Assembly: GCA_013214355.1 (NCBI GenBank)
Contig: JABSSL010000077.1
Location: forward strand, 1-64,000
Direction: 5' to 3'
DNA from: Saprospiraceae bacterium
GTDB lineage: Bacteria; Bacteroidota; Bacteroidia; Chitinophagales; Saprospiraceae
DNA length: 64,000 nucleotides
Below, in pieces: positions 18,683 to 28,818 of the stretch. Each line of letters begins with the position of its first letter. The stretch's first letter is position 1. The notes under the pieces were generated by a model. It did no database searches and was not told the origin of the DNA. It saw only the letters and a list, made by a program, of their open reading frames with translations. The translations under genes and the position numbers were made by a program.

Positions 18683-18832
18683 CTAGGTCAAATCAAAGGA
18701 AATAGCCATTTCCTTATAGATACCTACCGATTGGCCTTTATATTTAGCCGGTGTCCGAGTCGGCGCCCCTTCCTAAACTCTTTTCATTTCTTGGAATCTA
18801 GGAATCTGAATTCTAATCCATTTTCACTTGCC
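18683..18832 (-). pseudogene. Possible remnant of a TonB-type C-terminal domain
   Basis: Read on the minus strand in one frame, this intergenic stretch gives IRIQIPRFQEMKRV, a stop, then EGAPTRTPAKYKGQ SVGIYKEMAISFDLT and a final stop at 18683. The P-A-K-Y-K-G-Q-x-V pattern followed by a hydrophobic xxISFDL ending resembles the last strands of TonB-type energy transducer domains. Further in-frame stops lie upstream, and no start or other part of such a gene is present. It may be a decayed gene end or a chance match; length and degeneracy prevent a firm call. Confidence 0.3.
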
Positions 18833-18895
18833 TGTATAGTTTTTGAGTCACTGTATTTTTATTTGGTTAACTTGCTTCTCTAATGCGTTGCAAAT

Positions 18896-20074
18896 ATGGT
18901 ACTGGTTGGTATACTGATGGGGATTATCGGCATTCTGGTTGTCCTTAGCGCTCGTTCCATCACAACATTCTTTCATGAACTAGGTCATGCTATTCCGGCT
19001 CTGCTCTTCACGGATGATAGAGTAGATGTCTATGTAGGGTCCTATGGGGATATCTCTAAAAGTTGGCAGTTGGATATTGGTCGATTGCGCTTCTACTTGA
19101 CTTATAAAATATGGGGATGGGATTTGGGTATGTGCGTAAGTAAAGGAGCAGAATACTACTTTCAGCAAATGCTAATTGTTTTAGCTGGCCCCTTGATGAG
19201 TTTAGGTATTGCTGCATTTTTGCTGTTCGCTTTGATATCCTATGACAGTCCAGCACTGTGGAAGGGCCTCTTCCTCGTTTTTTTCTTCTCTACCATTTGG
19301 GATTTTTTTGTCAATATTATTCCAGGCAAAAATCCCATTGAATTGCACGATGGGACCTCCACTTATAATGATGGAGCTCTGCTTATCCGTTTGTGGCAGG
19401 AAAAAGATATGCCTGATGTCTATTTTGAAGGAATGAAAGCTCAGGCTGCTCAAGACTATATCGGGGCCTCTAAATGCTTTGAGGAAACCATTACTTTGAT
19501 TGGGCCGAAAAAGGTAGTGCAAGAAAAACTACTATCGAGTTTGATGGCTTCGGGGGAAAACCAAAAGGCTTTGGACTTTTTTGTCGAGCAACATGGTGAT
19601 AGGAAATTGAGTGTAGCTCAGTTTTTACTTCTTGGTGATTTGTACATGAAAGTTCAGCAATACGAAAATGCGCTCAAAGCCTATAGTGCTTATCTATATA
19701 TAGTATTTCGTGATGAGATCACTATCTGTAAAAAGGGGATGGCTTTGCTATACCTAGGTGAATTTAACCTGGCTATTGCAGAGTTCGATATTGCAATTCG
19801 TATTAATGAGGAAGAAGCATTAGCATATGCTTATCGTGGAAGAGCTTATTTGGCATTGCGACTATGGCGCAAGGCAGAAGAGGATATCGATAAATCCTTA
19901 GCGTTGAAACCTGATTTACCAGAAGCGCATCTATTTCTGGGTATGTATCAGGAAGAAATGAAAGAATATACACTAGCACTTGAATCCTATACACGAGCTA
20001 AAGAATTAGAAGTAGATTATCATGGCATCGATTTCTTAATCGCTTCTGTGGAACAATCGATCGGAAGAAATTAA
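18896..20074 (+). CDS. M50-like membrane protein with HExxH fused to TPR repeats
   Basis: A 392-residue protein. Residues 1-20 are a membrane segment, followed at once by His27-Glu28-x-x-His31 (FFHELGHAI), the zinc motif of site-2 proteases. More hydrophobic segments lie at about 90-115 and 122-142. The loop NIIPGKNP (140-147), followed by NDGALL (158-163), resembles the second M50 motif (NxxPxxxxDG). From about 175 to the end the protein consists of tetratricopeptide repeats (YIGASKCFEETI, AYAYRGRAYLALRLWRKAEEDIDKSLALKPD, AHLFLGMYQEEM). It may be an intramembrane protease with a cytoplasmic partner-binding arm. Its substrate is unknown. PNP begins 30 bp downstream, so the two are probably co-transcribed. 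Confidence 0.75.
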   Translation: MVLVGILMGIIGILVVLSARSITTFFHELGHAIPALLFTDDRVDVYVGSYGDISKSWQLDIGRLRFYLTYKIWGWDLGMCVSKGAEYYFQQMLIVLAGPLMSLGIAAFLLFALISYDSPALWKGLFLVFFFSTIWDFFVNIIPGKNPIELHDGTSTYNDGALLIRLWQEKDMPDVYFEGMKAQAAQDYIGASKCFEETITLIGPKKVVQEKLLSSLMASGENQKALDFFVEQHGDRKLSVAQFLLLGDLYMKVQQYENALKAYSAYLYIVFRDEITICKKGMALLYLGEFNLAIAEFDIAIRINEEEALAYAYRGRAYLALRLWRKAEEDIDKSLALKPDLPEAHLFLGMYQEEMKEYTLALESYTRAKELEVDYHGIDFLIASVEQSIGRN

Positions 20075-20104
20075 TATTTAGAGACTGTCCTAAAGTAGAA
20101 GTTT

Positions 20105-20932
20105 ATGTTATATGATCAACTGCAAGAGGCTCTTTCATTTCTTAAGGAAAGCGTTTCTTTTCAACCTAAGTTTGGTATTATTCTTGGAACAGGCTTGGGG
20201 CAATTAGCGGATGATATAGAAGTTTCAGCTTCGATCGCATACAAAGATATTCCGCATTTTCCAGTTTCGACGGTGGAAAGTCATAAAGGTCAATTGGTTT
20301 TTGGGTCTTTGGATGGTATTCCCGTAGTAGCTATGGTAGGCCGATTCCACTATTATGAGGGCTACTCCATGAAAGAGGTAACTTTTCCAGTTAGAGTACT
20401 GAAATTATTAGGTATTGATCTACTGGTAATCTCCAATGCTGCCGGCGGTACTAACCCTGATTACCAGGCCGGAGACATTGTATTTGTGCGGGATCATATA
20501 AATATGCAACCGGAGAATCCCTTACGAGGACCAAATGACGAACGATTAGGTATCCGATTTCCAGATATGCTGGCAACTTATGATAGGGATTTAAATGCAA
20601 AGGCCATGGCCATAGCAAAAGCTAATGGCATTCGTACCTACGAAGGGGTATATTATGGTTTGCAAGGCCCCAACCTGGAGACACCTGCCGAATATCAATT
20701 TATCCACCGTGTTGGAGGAGATTTAGTAGGAATGTCAACAATTCCGGAGGTATTGGTGGCACGACACATGAACTTGGCTGTTTTTGTTTTATCGGTAGTG
20801 ACCAATAAGTGTTACCCCTTAGATGCTATTGAAGGAACAACCTTGGAGGAAGTAATTGAGACAGCATCTTCAGCAGAGCCTAAAATGAGATTGATTGTTA
20901 AAGAATTGTTGAAGGATCTAGAGGTAGGCTAA
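20105..20932 (+). CDS. Purine nucleoside phosphorylase (trimeric, inosine/guanosine type)
   Basis: This cytoplasmic enzyme phosphorolyses inosine and guanosine (deoxy forms too) to the free base and ribose-1-phosphate in purine salvage. The 275-residue length and motifs are those of the trimeric PNP-I class: FGIILGTGLGQLAD (phosphate loop), GRFHYYEGYSMKEVTFPVR, LVISNAAGGTNPDYQAGDIVFVRDHIN, GVYYGLQGPNLETPAEY (with the conserved catalytic Glu/Met region), VGMSTIPEVLVARHM and VVTNKC. In the base-binding loop, TNKC has Asn in the position that discriminates 6-oxopurines. The gene follows the M50-TPR gene by 30 bp and overlaps the stop of a small convergent ORF by 4 bp. Confidence 0.92.
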   Translation: MLYDQLQEALSFLKESVSFQPKFGIILGTGLGQLADDIEVSASIAYKDIPHFPVSTVESHKGQLVFGSLDGIPVVAMVGRFHYYEGYSMKEVTFPVRVLKLLGIDLLVISNAAGGTNPDYQAGDIVFVRDHINMQPENPLRGPNDERLGIRFPDMLATYDRDLNAKAMAIAKANGIRTYEGVYYGLQGPNLETPAEYQFIHRVGGDLVGMSTIPEVLVARHMNLAVFVLSVVTNKCYPLDAIEGTTLEEVIETASSAEPKMRLIVKELLKDLEVG

Positions 20933-21105
20933 CTTCGAACTACTTTCCGTACCAAAAGAAATAGGATAGTTGCAATCATTAGAAAACCAATAAGACTAAT
21001 GGGATTAGAAACGGTTTCTTCTAACACGTCCCAAAACTTGAAAAAGACGAAATAGATTAGGGCTCCAGTCAGCATAAGCCCCATAAAAATTTGCTTGGCA
21101 TTCAT
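20929..21105 (-). CDS. Small two-helix membrane protein, unknown function
   Basis: A 58-residue ORF in the gap between PNP and uvrA. It begins MNAKQIFMGLMLTGALIYFVF and ends LLVRKVVRS. Two hydrophobic segments (about 6-23 and 37-52) flank a short acidic loop (KFWDVLEETVSNP), with Lys/Arg at the N-terminus, in the loop and at the C-terminus. That is a sensible hairpin topology with both ends in the cytoplasm. It overlaps the end of the convergent PNP gene by 4 bp. I do not recognise a family. The charge pattern and use of the whole gap argue for a real gene, but codon evidence is slim at this size. Confidence 0.5.
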   Translation of the reverse strand: MNAKQIFMGLMLTGALIYFVFFKFWDVLEETVSNPISLIGFLMIATILFLLVRKVVRS

Positions 21106-21184
21106 GAGATAAATGGTTTGCTTGATTAATCTGATAGTATAAAATTGGGAGTAAAAATAAGTTTCTTTTCACCTCTTCATTATG

Positions 21185-21192
21185 TAAATTTG
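21185..21192 (+). promoter_or_regulatory. Candidate -7 promoter element for uvrA
   Basis: TAAATTTG matches TAnnTTTG and predicts a transcript starting near 21198 with a leader of about 120 nt. I saw no obvious LexA-type palindrome next to it. Confidence 0.45.
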
Positions 21193-21316
21193 CCTGTTGG
21201 TTAAACATCATGGCGCAAAGCCTTGTTCAAGATTGTGTTGATAGGAAAACACATAATTATACTACCTGTCGGCACCACACCACAAGACGAGAGTCCGCTC
21301 ACTGGACACATAACAT

Positions 21317-24181
21317 ATGGCAAAAGAAAATCAAAACGGGATAAGTGCAAATGGTGAAATCTTTGCCGATGACTACATTGAAGTCACAGGAGCAAGAGTA
21401 CACAATCTAAAAGATATTAATGTTAAGATTCCCCGCAACAAGCTAGTTGTAGTGACGGGAATCAGTGGAAGTGGAAAATCGTCACTTGCCTTTGATACCA
21501 TATATGCCGAAGGTCAACGGCGGTATATGGAAACCTTCACGGCATATGCTCGACAGTTTATTGGTGAAATGGAGAGACCTGATGTGGAGAACATTGCAGG
21601 TCTTAGTCCGGTAATTTCCATTGAACAGAAAACGACAGGCCGAAATCCTCGTTCTACAGTTGGCACTATTACAGAAGTGTATGATTTCATGCGCTTACTA
21701 TTTGCTCGTGTTGGGGAAGCTTATTCTTTCGAGACGGGGAAGAAGATGGTACGGTATAGTGAGGAACAGATGAAAGATCTGATCTATGATCAATTTGGGA
21801 ACAAGAAGATTTCCTTATTAGCGCCTTTGGTGAGAGGTAGGAAAGGGCATTACAGAGAACTGTTTGACCAAGTCCGTAAACAGGGCTATGCCAAAGTTCG
21901 TATTGATGGAGAGATTGAAGATCTCAAACCAGGAATGCAAGTCGACCGGTATAAGATTCATGACATTGAAGTTGTGGTTGATCGGATAAAAGTAACGGAG
22001 GAGCGAAGAGATCGAATTGGTGAATCTTTGCAAACCACCTTACGGATTGGGAATGGTCTTCTAATGATCATGGATAATGACAGTGGAGAAGTGACGGTGC
22101 TCAGTAAGCATCTGATGGATCCTGTTTCTGGAATTTCCTATGAGGAACCCTCTCCAAATTCTTTTTCCTTTAATTCTCCATATGGGGCATGCCCAAGTTG
22201 CAAAGGCTTGGGTATGGTGCATAAAGTGGATATGGACAAGGTGATTCCTGATCGGAACAAGTCCATTAATCAGGTTGGAATTGTCCCGCTCGGAGAAGTT
22301 CGGGATAATATGACTTTCAAGCAATTACGTGCAATTGCGAAAAAATACAAGTTCTCCTTTTCCACACCTATTAAAGACATTCCCGAGAAAGCGCTGAATA
22401 CCATTTTATATGGAGGAGATGATAGTTTTGAGATTTCCGTGAATTATGGAAAGCAGGATTATTCCTATAATCTTGCCTATGAGGGACTATTGCAGATGCT
22501 GGAAAGGTGGTATAAGAATTCTACTTCTGAAAAGATCCGACGTTGGGCGGAGGGGTTCTTGAGTATAGATAAATGTCCAGAGTGTAATGGCCTTAGGTTG
22601 AAGAAGGAGTCTCTGCACTTTAAAATAAATGAGCGCAATATAGGCGAATTGGCAGAACTAGATATCAACGATCTCTACACTTGGATGGATGGAGTAAAAA
22701 GTCAACTTTCTGAGCGTCAACAAATAATTGCCAAAGATATTCTAAAGGAAATCCAGTTCCGATTGGGATTTCTGTTGCACGTCGGATTAGACTACTTGAG
22801 CTTGAATCGGCCGGCACGAACCTTGTCTGGTGGAGAGGCCCAAAGAATTAGATTAGCCACGCAGATTGGATCTCAATTAACGGGTATTACTTATATCCTG
22901 GATGAACCCAGTATAGGATTGCATCAACGAGACAACCAAAGACTGATAGAATCATTACGTGAGTTATCGGATATAGGCAATACGGTTCTGGTGGTGGAAC
23001 ATGATAAGGACATCATGTTGGCTTCTGATTATTTAATAGATCTGGGGCCCGGTGCAGGACAATTAGGAGGGGAGTTAGTAGGAGAAGGAGTTCCCGGACA
23101 GTTTGTGAAAAACGAAACCATTACCTCGGCCTATCTAAATGGACAAGAGAAAATTGAGGTACCTAAGAAGAGAAGAAAGGGGAATGGTAAGTTTTTGGAA
23201 TTGAAAGGTGCTACTGGTAATAACCTAAAAAAGGTGAGTATCAAAATTCCACTCGGTACTTTCTGTTGTGTAACGGGGGTATCGGGAAGTGGAAAATCTA
23301 CGCTGATTAATGAAACCTTGTATCCAATTTTGAGGCAACACTTTTATAAGAGTCTCAAGAAACCAATGCCTTATAATAAGATCATAGGGTTGGAGCATGT
23401 GGATAAGGTTATTGAAATTGATCAATCTCCTATCGGTCGAACACCAAGGTCTAATCCGGCCACTTATACTGGTGTTTTTACTCCTATTCGAAAGTTGTAT
23501 TCTGATTTACCTGAAGCAAAGATTAGAGGATACAAGCCAGGGCGGTTTTCCTTTAATGTGAAAGGAGGACGTTGTGAAGTTTGTCAAGGTTCAGGAATGC
23601 GGATGATAGAAATGAATTTCCTTCCTGATGTTTACGTGGAATGTGAAAACTGCTTAGGGCGACGCTATAATCGAGAAACACTTGAGATCTTATATAAAGG
23701 AAAATCAATAAGCGACGTACTGGACATGCCGGTTCGGGAAGCTGTTGAATTTTTCAAAAATATTCCTAACATCTATAGGAAATTAAAGACCCTAGATGAA
23801 GTAGGTCTAGGGTATATCACGCTAGGACAACAAGCTACCACTCTCTCTGGTGGTGAAGCGCAGCGTGTAAAGTTAGCAGAAGAGCTATCCAAAAGAGATA
23901 CAGGCAATACCGTATATATTCTAGATGAACCTACTACTGGTTTACACTTCCAGGATATTCGTCAATTACTGGGGGTCTTGAATAAGCTAGTCGATAAAGG
24001 AAATACCATTATTGTTATTGAACATAATATGGATGTCATAAAAGTGGCAGACTATATTATTGATATGGGGCCTGAAGGAGGCCATCGTGGAGGAACGGTG
24101 GTTGGGAAGGGTACTCCTGAAGCTATTGCCAAGATTAAGAAAAGTCACACCGGTCATTTTCTCAAAGAAGAATTACTATAG
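21317..24181 (+). CDS. uvrA: Excinuclease ABC subunit A
   Basis: UvrA is the damage-sensing ATPase of nucleotide excision repair; a dimer loads UvrB at lesions. The 954-residue protein has the full architecture. First ABC half: Walker [11 protein letters not shown] at about 47-56; first zinc module with CPSCKGLG and [11 protein letters not shown] signature [12 protein letters not shown]; Walker [10 protein letters not shown]. Second half: Walker [11 protein letters not shown]; second zinc module with CEVCQGSG and [32 protein letters not shown]. All eight zinc-binding cysteines are present. An acidic N-terminal extension of about 18 residues precedes the conserved [12 protein letters not shown]. 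It is transcribed alone from the apparent promoter at 21185. Confidence 0.97.
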   Translation: MAKENQNGISANGEIFADDYIEVTGARVHNLKDINVKIPRNKLVVVTGISGSGKSSLAFDTIYAEGQRRYMETFTAYARQFIGEMERPDVENIAGLSPVISIEQKTTGRNPRSTVGTITEVYDFMRLLFARVGEAYSFETGKKMVRYSEEQMKDLIYDQFGNKKISLLAPLVRGRKGHYRELFDQVRKQGYAKVRIDGEIEDLKPGMQVDRYKIHDIEVVVDRIKVTEERRDRIGESLQTTLRIGNGLLMIMDNDSGEVTVLSKHLMDPVSGISYEEPSPNSFSFNSPYGACPSCKGLGMVHKVDMDKVIPDRNKSINQVGIVPLGEVRDNMTFKQLRAIAKKYKFSFSTPIKDIPEKALNTILYGGDDSFEISVNYGKQDYSYNLAYEGLLQMLERWYKNSTSEKIRRWAEGFLSIDKCPECNGLRLKKESLHFKINERNIGELAELDINDLYTWMDGVKSQLSERQQIIAKDILKEIQFRLGFLLHVGLDYLSLNRPARTLSGGEAQRIRLATQIGSQLTGITYILDEPSIGLHQRDNQRLIESLRELSDIGNTVLVVEHDKDIMLASDYLIDLGPGAGQLGGELVGEGVPGQFVKNETITSAYLNGQEKIEVPKKRRKGNGKFLELKGATGNNLKKVSIKIPLGTFCCVTGVSGSGKSTLINETLYPILRQHFYKSLKKPMPYNKIIGLEHVDKVIEIDQSPIGRTPRSNPATYTGVFTPIRKLYSDLPEAKIRGYKPGRFSFNVKGGRCEVCQGSGMRMIEMNFLPDVYVECENCLGRRYNRETLEILYKGKSISDVLDMPVREAVEFFKNIPNIYRKLKTLDEVGLGYITLGQQATTLSGGEAQRVKLAEELSKRDTGNTVYILDEPTTGLHFQDIRQLLGVLNKLVDKGNTIIVIEHNMDVIKVADYIIDMGPEGGHRGGTVVGKGTPEAIAKIKKSHTGHFLKEELL

Positions 24182-24426
24182 ATTGAGGTTGTTATTTTAG
24201 TGAGAATTCTCGTATTTTATATGAGATAGTATGAATGACACCACCCAAGTCGGTTTTACTAGACAAGATTTTATTTGTATCTAGTAGAAGTGGGCCATCC
24301 TTGTTCCGAAAATTAAAGGAGGTTATGTGCTATACCTTATCTCCGTATGTAAACAAGTGGCCCTAGTTTTTCGGAGCCTAATCCATACAACTATTTATTT
24401 ACGCCTCCTATCTAAGCACTTGGGCT

Positions 24427-25947
24427 ATGAGAAAAATGATCAACCAACTCTTTCGTCTCTATTACAAGCAACGATACAAAACCATTGAACATTATATGCA
24501 GCACCCGCATGATGTTCAGCAAGCTTTGTTGACGCAGTTAATCGAGGCTACCAGGCATACGGTCTGGGGGAAGAAGTATGATCATCGTTCAATTCATAAT
24601 CTACCCACCTTTATGGATCGCATTCCGATCAGTCAATACGAGGATATTCAACCCTACATCAAACGCATGATGATGGGAGAGAAAGATGTCCTTTGGAGTG
24701 GGCAAGTAAGGTGGTTTGCTAAATCTTCTGGGACCACCGACGGCAAAAGCAAATATATTCCCGTCACTAGTCAAAGTAGGAAGTATTGCCATATTCGTGG
24801 AACATGGGATACAATGACCCTCTTCTATCGTCATCGTAGTGATGCACGTCAGTTCGAGTGTAAAAGTATAGTGATGGGAGGGACAGTCGAAAGGTACGCA
24901 CCCTATCCTAAAACGATGATTGGTGATGTCTCTGCGATCATGATTAGTCACATGCCATTTGTTGGTCGTCCATTTTATATTCCTGATTTTAAAACTGCAC
25001 TTCTACCAGATTGGGAAGAGAAGCTGGAACGATTGGCACGAATTGCAGCAGATACGCCCAATGTGGTGATGATCGGAGGAGTACCGACTTGGACTGTGGT
25101 ATTGCTACGCCGAATATTGGAACTTACTGGCAAGGACAATATGTTGGAAGTCTGGCCGGAAGCCCAGCTGTATGTGCACGGCGGTGTTAGTTTTGTTCCA
25201 TATCGCGAACAATTTAGAAACTTCTTTCCTTCGAATGATTTCACCTATCAAGAAACCTATAATGCTTCGGAAGGTTTCTTTGCTGTACGAGACGATTTCT
25301 CCTCTAATGATATGCTGCTTCTTCTGGATAATGGGATTTATTATGAGTTCTTACCGGTTGAAGAATGGTATAAAGAGAATCCGAAGGCAATTCCATTATC
25401 TGAAGTTGAGATCGGTGTGAATTATGCTATGGTAATAAGTACTAATGCTGGACTTTGGAGATATGTACCTGGTGATACTGTGATGTTCACTTCGACTTAT
25501 CCGTACAAGATTCAGATTACTGGACGTACAAAGCAGTTTGTTAATGCTTTCGGAGAAGAGGTCATGGTAGATAATACAGATAAAGCCTTAGCCAAAACCT
25601 GCCTTGCCACTCAAGCGACGGTAGTAGATTATACTGTGGCACCGATCTATTTTCAACAAGAAGACCGCGGGCGGCATGAATGGCTGATTGAGTTTGAACA
25701 TCCACCTGTTGATTTGGAATACTTCTCTAAGCTTCTAGATCAGAATTTGCAAGCCATCAATTCGGATTACGAGGCCAAAAGGTACAAGAGTATAGCCTTA
25801 GCAAGATTGAAGCTTACGGTCTTACCCACTGGAACTTTTAAGGAATGGCTCAGGGCAAAAGGAAAATTAGGGGGTCAGCATAAGGTTCCCAGGCTGGCTA
25901 ATGATCGGAAATATATTGATGAGATTCTTTCCTTTACGGCGACTTAG
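24427..25947 (+). CDS. GH3 auxin-responsive promoter family protein (acyl-adenylate-forming fold)
   Basis: A 506-residue member of the GH3 family, named for plant enzymes that conjugate amino acids to jasmonate or auxin through an acyl-adenylate. Many Bacteroidota carry a homologue of unknown substrate. Visible signatures: WFAKSSGTTDGKSKYIPVT (the Ser/Thr-rich ATP-binding motif), VMIGGVPTWTVVLLRRI, YVHGGVSFVPY, YNASEGFFAVRDD (the YxASE motif that contacts AMP), GLWRYVPGDTVMF, TGRTKQFVNAFGEEVM (motif 3 loop) and the C-terminal GGQHKVPRLANDR. The ATP-binding motifs are intact, so it should be an active ligase, probably on a carboxylic acid. It is monocistronic, with 245 bp of gene-free DNA ahead of it. 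Confidence 0.88.
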   Translation: MRKMINQLFRLYYKQRYKTIEHYMQHPHDVQQALLTQLIEATRHTVWGKKYDHRSIHNLPTFMDRIPISQYEDIQPYIKRMMMGEKDVLWSGQVRWFAKSSGTTDGKSKYIPVTSQSRKYCHIRGTWDTMTLFYRHRSDARQFECKSIVMGGTVERYAPYPKTMIGDVSAIMISHMPFVGRPFYIPDFKTALLPDWEEKLERLARIAADTPNVVMIGGVPTWTVVLLRRILELTGKDNMLEVWPEAQLYVHGGVSFVPYREQFRNFFPSNDFTYQETYNASEGFFAVRDDFSSNDMLLLLDNGIYYEFLPVEEWYKENPKAIPLSEVEIGVNYAMVISTNAGLWRYVPGDTVMFTSTYPYKIQITGRTKQFVNAFGEEVMVDNTDKALAKTCLATQATVVDYTVAPIYFQQEDRGRHEWLIEFEHPPVDLEYFSKLLDQNLQAINSDYEAKRYKSIALARLKLTVLPTGTFKEWLRAKGKLGGQHKVPRLANDRKYIDEILSFTAT

Positions 25948-26124
25948 TAATTCCAATTGAATCTTTCTTTTCTCTCCTTCGTATTATTGGGTATTGCTGT
26001 GTGAGCAGCAGTTCATTTACCTCAATCCATATCTAGAAGATATTTTTAGTACTGGACTCCATATTAATCATCTTTGTGATATAAAATAAGTTTAGTGCTA
26101 TACAAACTCCTAAACAAAAATCTA

Positions 26125-26132
26125 TACTTTTG
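26125..26132 (+). promoter_or_regulatory. Candidate -7 promoter element for thrA
   Basis: TACTTTTG fits TAnnTTTG and lies about 115 bp upstream of thrA. The leader contains no Thr/Ile-rich peptide and no evident riboswitch. Confidence 0.45.
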
Positions 26133-26246
26133 CCCTTTCTATAGCGGGCGAGTGACATGGAGTTGAGTGTTTTATATTCTAAGTTCCTAACCAATCCTTT
26201 TACCAACAGTTATTCAATTAAGTTTGGTTGATTAAAGACCGATGCT

Positions 26247-28703
26247 ATGAAGGTGTTAAAATTTGGTGGTTCATCTGTCGCTAAGCCAGATCGAATTAAA
26301 GGTGTTGTAAACATCCTAAAATCCTATTACCTACGAGGGGATCAATTCACTGTTGTATTTTCAGCTTTTGGAGGTGTGACAGATATGTTGATTCAAATGA
26401 GTGAGAAAGCCGCGGAAGGAGATGATGGATATTTAGAAATGTTTGAAGAGTTTAGTCAGCGACATCTGGAGGCTGCCCGAACGTTGCTAGGGCAAGAGCA
26501 TCTCCAGCAGGTGATTCCGCATTTGGATAATAACCATGAAGTTCTTCGCAATCTCCTTTACGGTATATTCTTGGTTCGAGAGGCCTCTCGTCGGACAATG
26601 GATTATGTGTTGAGTTTCGGCGAAAGAAATTCTGCGTATATAATTTCCTTTGCCTTGAAGGAGCAAGGTATTAATGCAAACTACTTGGATGCCAGGAAGG
26701 TGGTGAAGACAGATAAGAGTTTTGGTTCTGCGAAAGTGGACTTCAATCGTACTTACCAAAATATAAGAGATCATTATAAGGAGCATCCAGAAATTCAAGT
26801 AGTGACGGGTTTCATTGCCTCGGCTAAAGGAGGGTTGACTACTACACTTGGTAGAGGAGGTTCTGATTATACAGCTTCCCTCATCGCCGCTGGACTTAAT
26901 GCCAAGGTCATTGAAATTTGGACAGATGTGGATGGTGTATTAACTGCCGATCCACGAAAAGTGAAAAAGGCATTTACGATTCCGACGATGACCTATGCTG
27001 AAGCAATGGAGATGTCTCACTTTGGAGCGAAGGTCATCTACCCTCCTACCCTACAACCTGCTTTGCAAAAAGGAATTCCTCTTTACATCAAGAATACTTT
27101 TAATCCAGATTTCTCGGGTACGCTTATTTCTGAGAAACCGGATTTGCAAGGAGCTGCAGTGAAGGGAATTTCATCAATAGGTGATGTAGCCTTGTTGACT
27201 TTATCGGGAAGTGGACTTTTTGGAGTACCTGGTATTGCGGCAAGATTATTCAACTCTCTAGCGCAAGCAGAAATCAACGTTATTCTGATTACGCAAGGTT
27301 CTTCTGAACATGCCATCAGTTTTGCGATCCAACCGCGTTGGGCCAATAAGGCAAGACAAATTGTATCGAAGGCTTTTGAATATGAAATGCAGATGGGGAT
27401 TGTCAACCCGATCAAGGTTGAAGAAGATCTATCGGTCGTAGCTATTATTGGCGAGAATATGAGATACCAGCCAGGTATTGCTGGTCGTCTGTTCCAAGCA
27501 CTTGGCAAAAATGGAATCAATACTACTGCCATAGCCCAAGGCTCTTCGGAATTGAATATTTCTGTAGTCATCAATAAGAACAATGAGACGAAGGCATTGA
27601 ATGCTTTGCATGAATCATTCTTCTTATCAGATACCAAGGAGCTTCATCTATTTATGGTTGGTGTTGGATTAATTGGTGGTACACTTCTTAATCAAATCAA
27701 GCAACAAGCTGAATACTTGAAAAGTAGCCGATCTTTAGAAATTAAAGTGGTAGGTCTGTCTAATACCAAGACGATGTTGTTCCATGAAGGAGGTATAGAT
27801 CTTGCCACCTGGAGGGAAGACCTGCAAGCTTCTCCGATGTCCGCTGATCTTTCCACTTTTGTGGAAAAGATGAAAAATTTCAATTTGACGAATACCATCT
27901 TTGTCGATAACACTGCTGACGATAAGATTGCTGATTTCTATGAAGGAATATTGGATTCCAGTATTTCTATCTCAACACCAAATAAGGTAGCGACTTCTTC
28001 TTCCTATTTACAATATCAACGCCTCAAGCGTATTGCTCATAAACGAGATGTACAATTCATGTACGAAACAAATGTTGGGGCTGGTCTACCGGTTATCTCG
28101 ACTTTGCGTGATTTGATTATTAGTGGAGACCGAATCATTAAGATTGAAGGAGTACTGTCTGGATCGCTGTCTTTTATCTTCAACACCTTTAAGCAAGGAG
28201 TGTCATTTAGTGGGATCGTAAAAGAAGCTGGAGAGAAAGGTTATACGGAGCCGGATCCAAGAATTGATTTGAACGGTGTCGACGTTCGGAGAAAGCTGTT
28301 GATCTTGGCCCGGGAATCTGGCATGTCTCTAGAAAGCGAGGAGATAGAAATTGAGAATATACTTCCAGAGGCTTGCAGAGTTGCACCGACAGTAGAAGCC
28401 TTTTTCACGGAGTTAGAAAAAGCAGATCCTTATTTTGAGGAGATGATCAAGACTGCAACGGAAAGTCATAATCGCTTGCGGATGATTGCTAAGTTAGAAG
28501 ACGGCAAAGCCAAGATTGGTTTGCAAGAGGTTGATCAAGATCATCCCTTCTACAGCCTAAGTGGAAGTGATAATATGATTGTCTTTACAACAGAGAGATA
28601 TAAGGAGAGACCCTTAGTAGTGAGAGGTCCTGGTGCAGGTGCTGAAGTTACAGCAGCGGGTGTTTTTGCAGAAATTGTTACTATTGGGAATTATCTTTCA
28701 TAA
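26247..28703 (+). CDS. thrA: Bifunctional aspartokinase I / homoserine dehydrogenase I
   Basis: This fused enzyme catalyses the first and third steps from aspartate toward threonine and methionine. In 818 residues, the aspartokinase domain starts at once (MKVLKFGGSSVAKPDRI) and continues with TTLGRGGSDYTA and EIWTDVDGVLTADPR. Two ACT-type segments lie at about 310-450 (VALLTLSGSGLFGVPGIAARLF and VVAIIGENMRYQPGIAGRLF), the site of feedback control by threonine in the family. The homoserine dehydrogenase domain begins near 465 with a Rossmann motif (LFMVGVGLIGGTLL), then YETNVGAGLPVISTLRDLI, EGVLSGSLSFIFN and a catalytic-region segment EPDPRIDLNGVDVRRKLLILARE. It heads the thrA, thrB, thrC locus, although a strong terminator separates it from thrB. 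Confidence 0.96.
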   Translation: MKVLKFGGSSVAKPDRIKGVVNILKSYYLRGDQFTVVFSAFGGVTDMLIQMSEKAAEGDDGYLEMFEEFSQRHLEAARTLLGQEHLQQVIPHLDNNHEVLRNLLYGIFLVREASRRTMDYVLSFGERNSAYIISFALKEQGINANYLDARKVVKTDKSFGSAKVDFNRTYQNIRDHYKEHPEIQVVTGFIASAKGGLTTTLGRGGSDYTASLIAAGLNAKVIEIWTDVDGVLTADPRKVKKAFTIPTMTYAEAMEMSHFGAKVIYPPTLQPALQKGIPLYIKNTFNPDFSGTLISEKPDLQGAAVKGISSIGDVALLTLSGSGLFGVPGIAARLFNSLAQAEINVILITQGSSEHAISFAIQPRWANKARQIVSKAFEYEMQMGIVNPIKVEEDLSVVAIIGENMRYQPGIAGRLFQALGKNGINTTAIAQGSSELNISVVINKNNETKALNALHESFFLSDTKELHLFMVGVGLIGGTLLNQIKQQAEYLKSSRSLEIKVVGLSNTKTMLFHEGGIDLATWREDLQASPMSADLSTFVEKMKNFNLTNTIFVDNTADDKIADFYEGILDSSISISTPNKVATSSSYLQYQRLKRIAHKRDVQFMYETNVGAGLPVISTLRDLIISGDRIIKIEGVLSGSLSFIFNTFKQGVSFSGIVKEAGEKGYTEPDPRIDLNGVDVRRKLLILARESGMSLESEEIEIENILPEACRVAPTVEAFFTELEKADPYFEEMIKTATESHNRLRMIAKLEDGKAKIGLQEVDQDHPFYSLSGSDNMIVFTTERYKERPLVVRGPGAGAEVTAAGVFAEIVTIGNYLS

Positions 28704-28731
28704 GAACCTGAAAATCAATAGCTTGCATGAT

Positions 28732-28774
28732 AAAGTGGCATTTTTCAGGTACTGAGAAATGCCACTTTTTCTTT
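28732..28774 (+). terminator. Intrinsic terminator between thrA and thrB
   Basis: AAAGTGGCATTTTTCAG (28732-28748) pairs with CTGAGAAATGCCACTTT (28752-28768), a 17-bp stem with one G-U pair and a 3-nt loop, followed by TTCTTT. It should uncouple thrA from thrB-thrC, at least partly. Confidence 0.8.
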
Positions 28775-28818
28775 AAGTTGCTGATTTTCAATGATTTAGT
28801 GTGTATTGTTCTTTTAAT

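Noticed and set aside
24202-24211. GAGAATTCTC palindrome after uvrA as a terminator
   Set aside because: It is only 10 bp with no loop and no T-run, too short to call a terminator or operator.
26157-26231. A 24-codon ORF upstream of thrA as an attenuator leader peptide
   Set aside because: It has only two Thr codons and one Ile codon, and no terminator/antiterminator hairpin pair lies between it and thrA.
27083-27637. A 184-residue antisense ORF within thrA
   Set aside because: The plus-strand thrA frame has clear aspartokinase and ACT motifs over the whole interval; the antisense product has no recognisable features.
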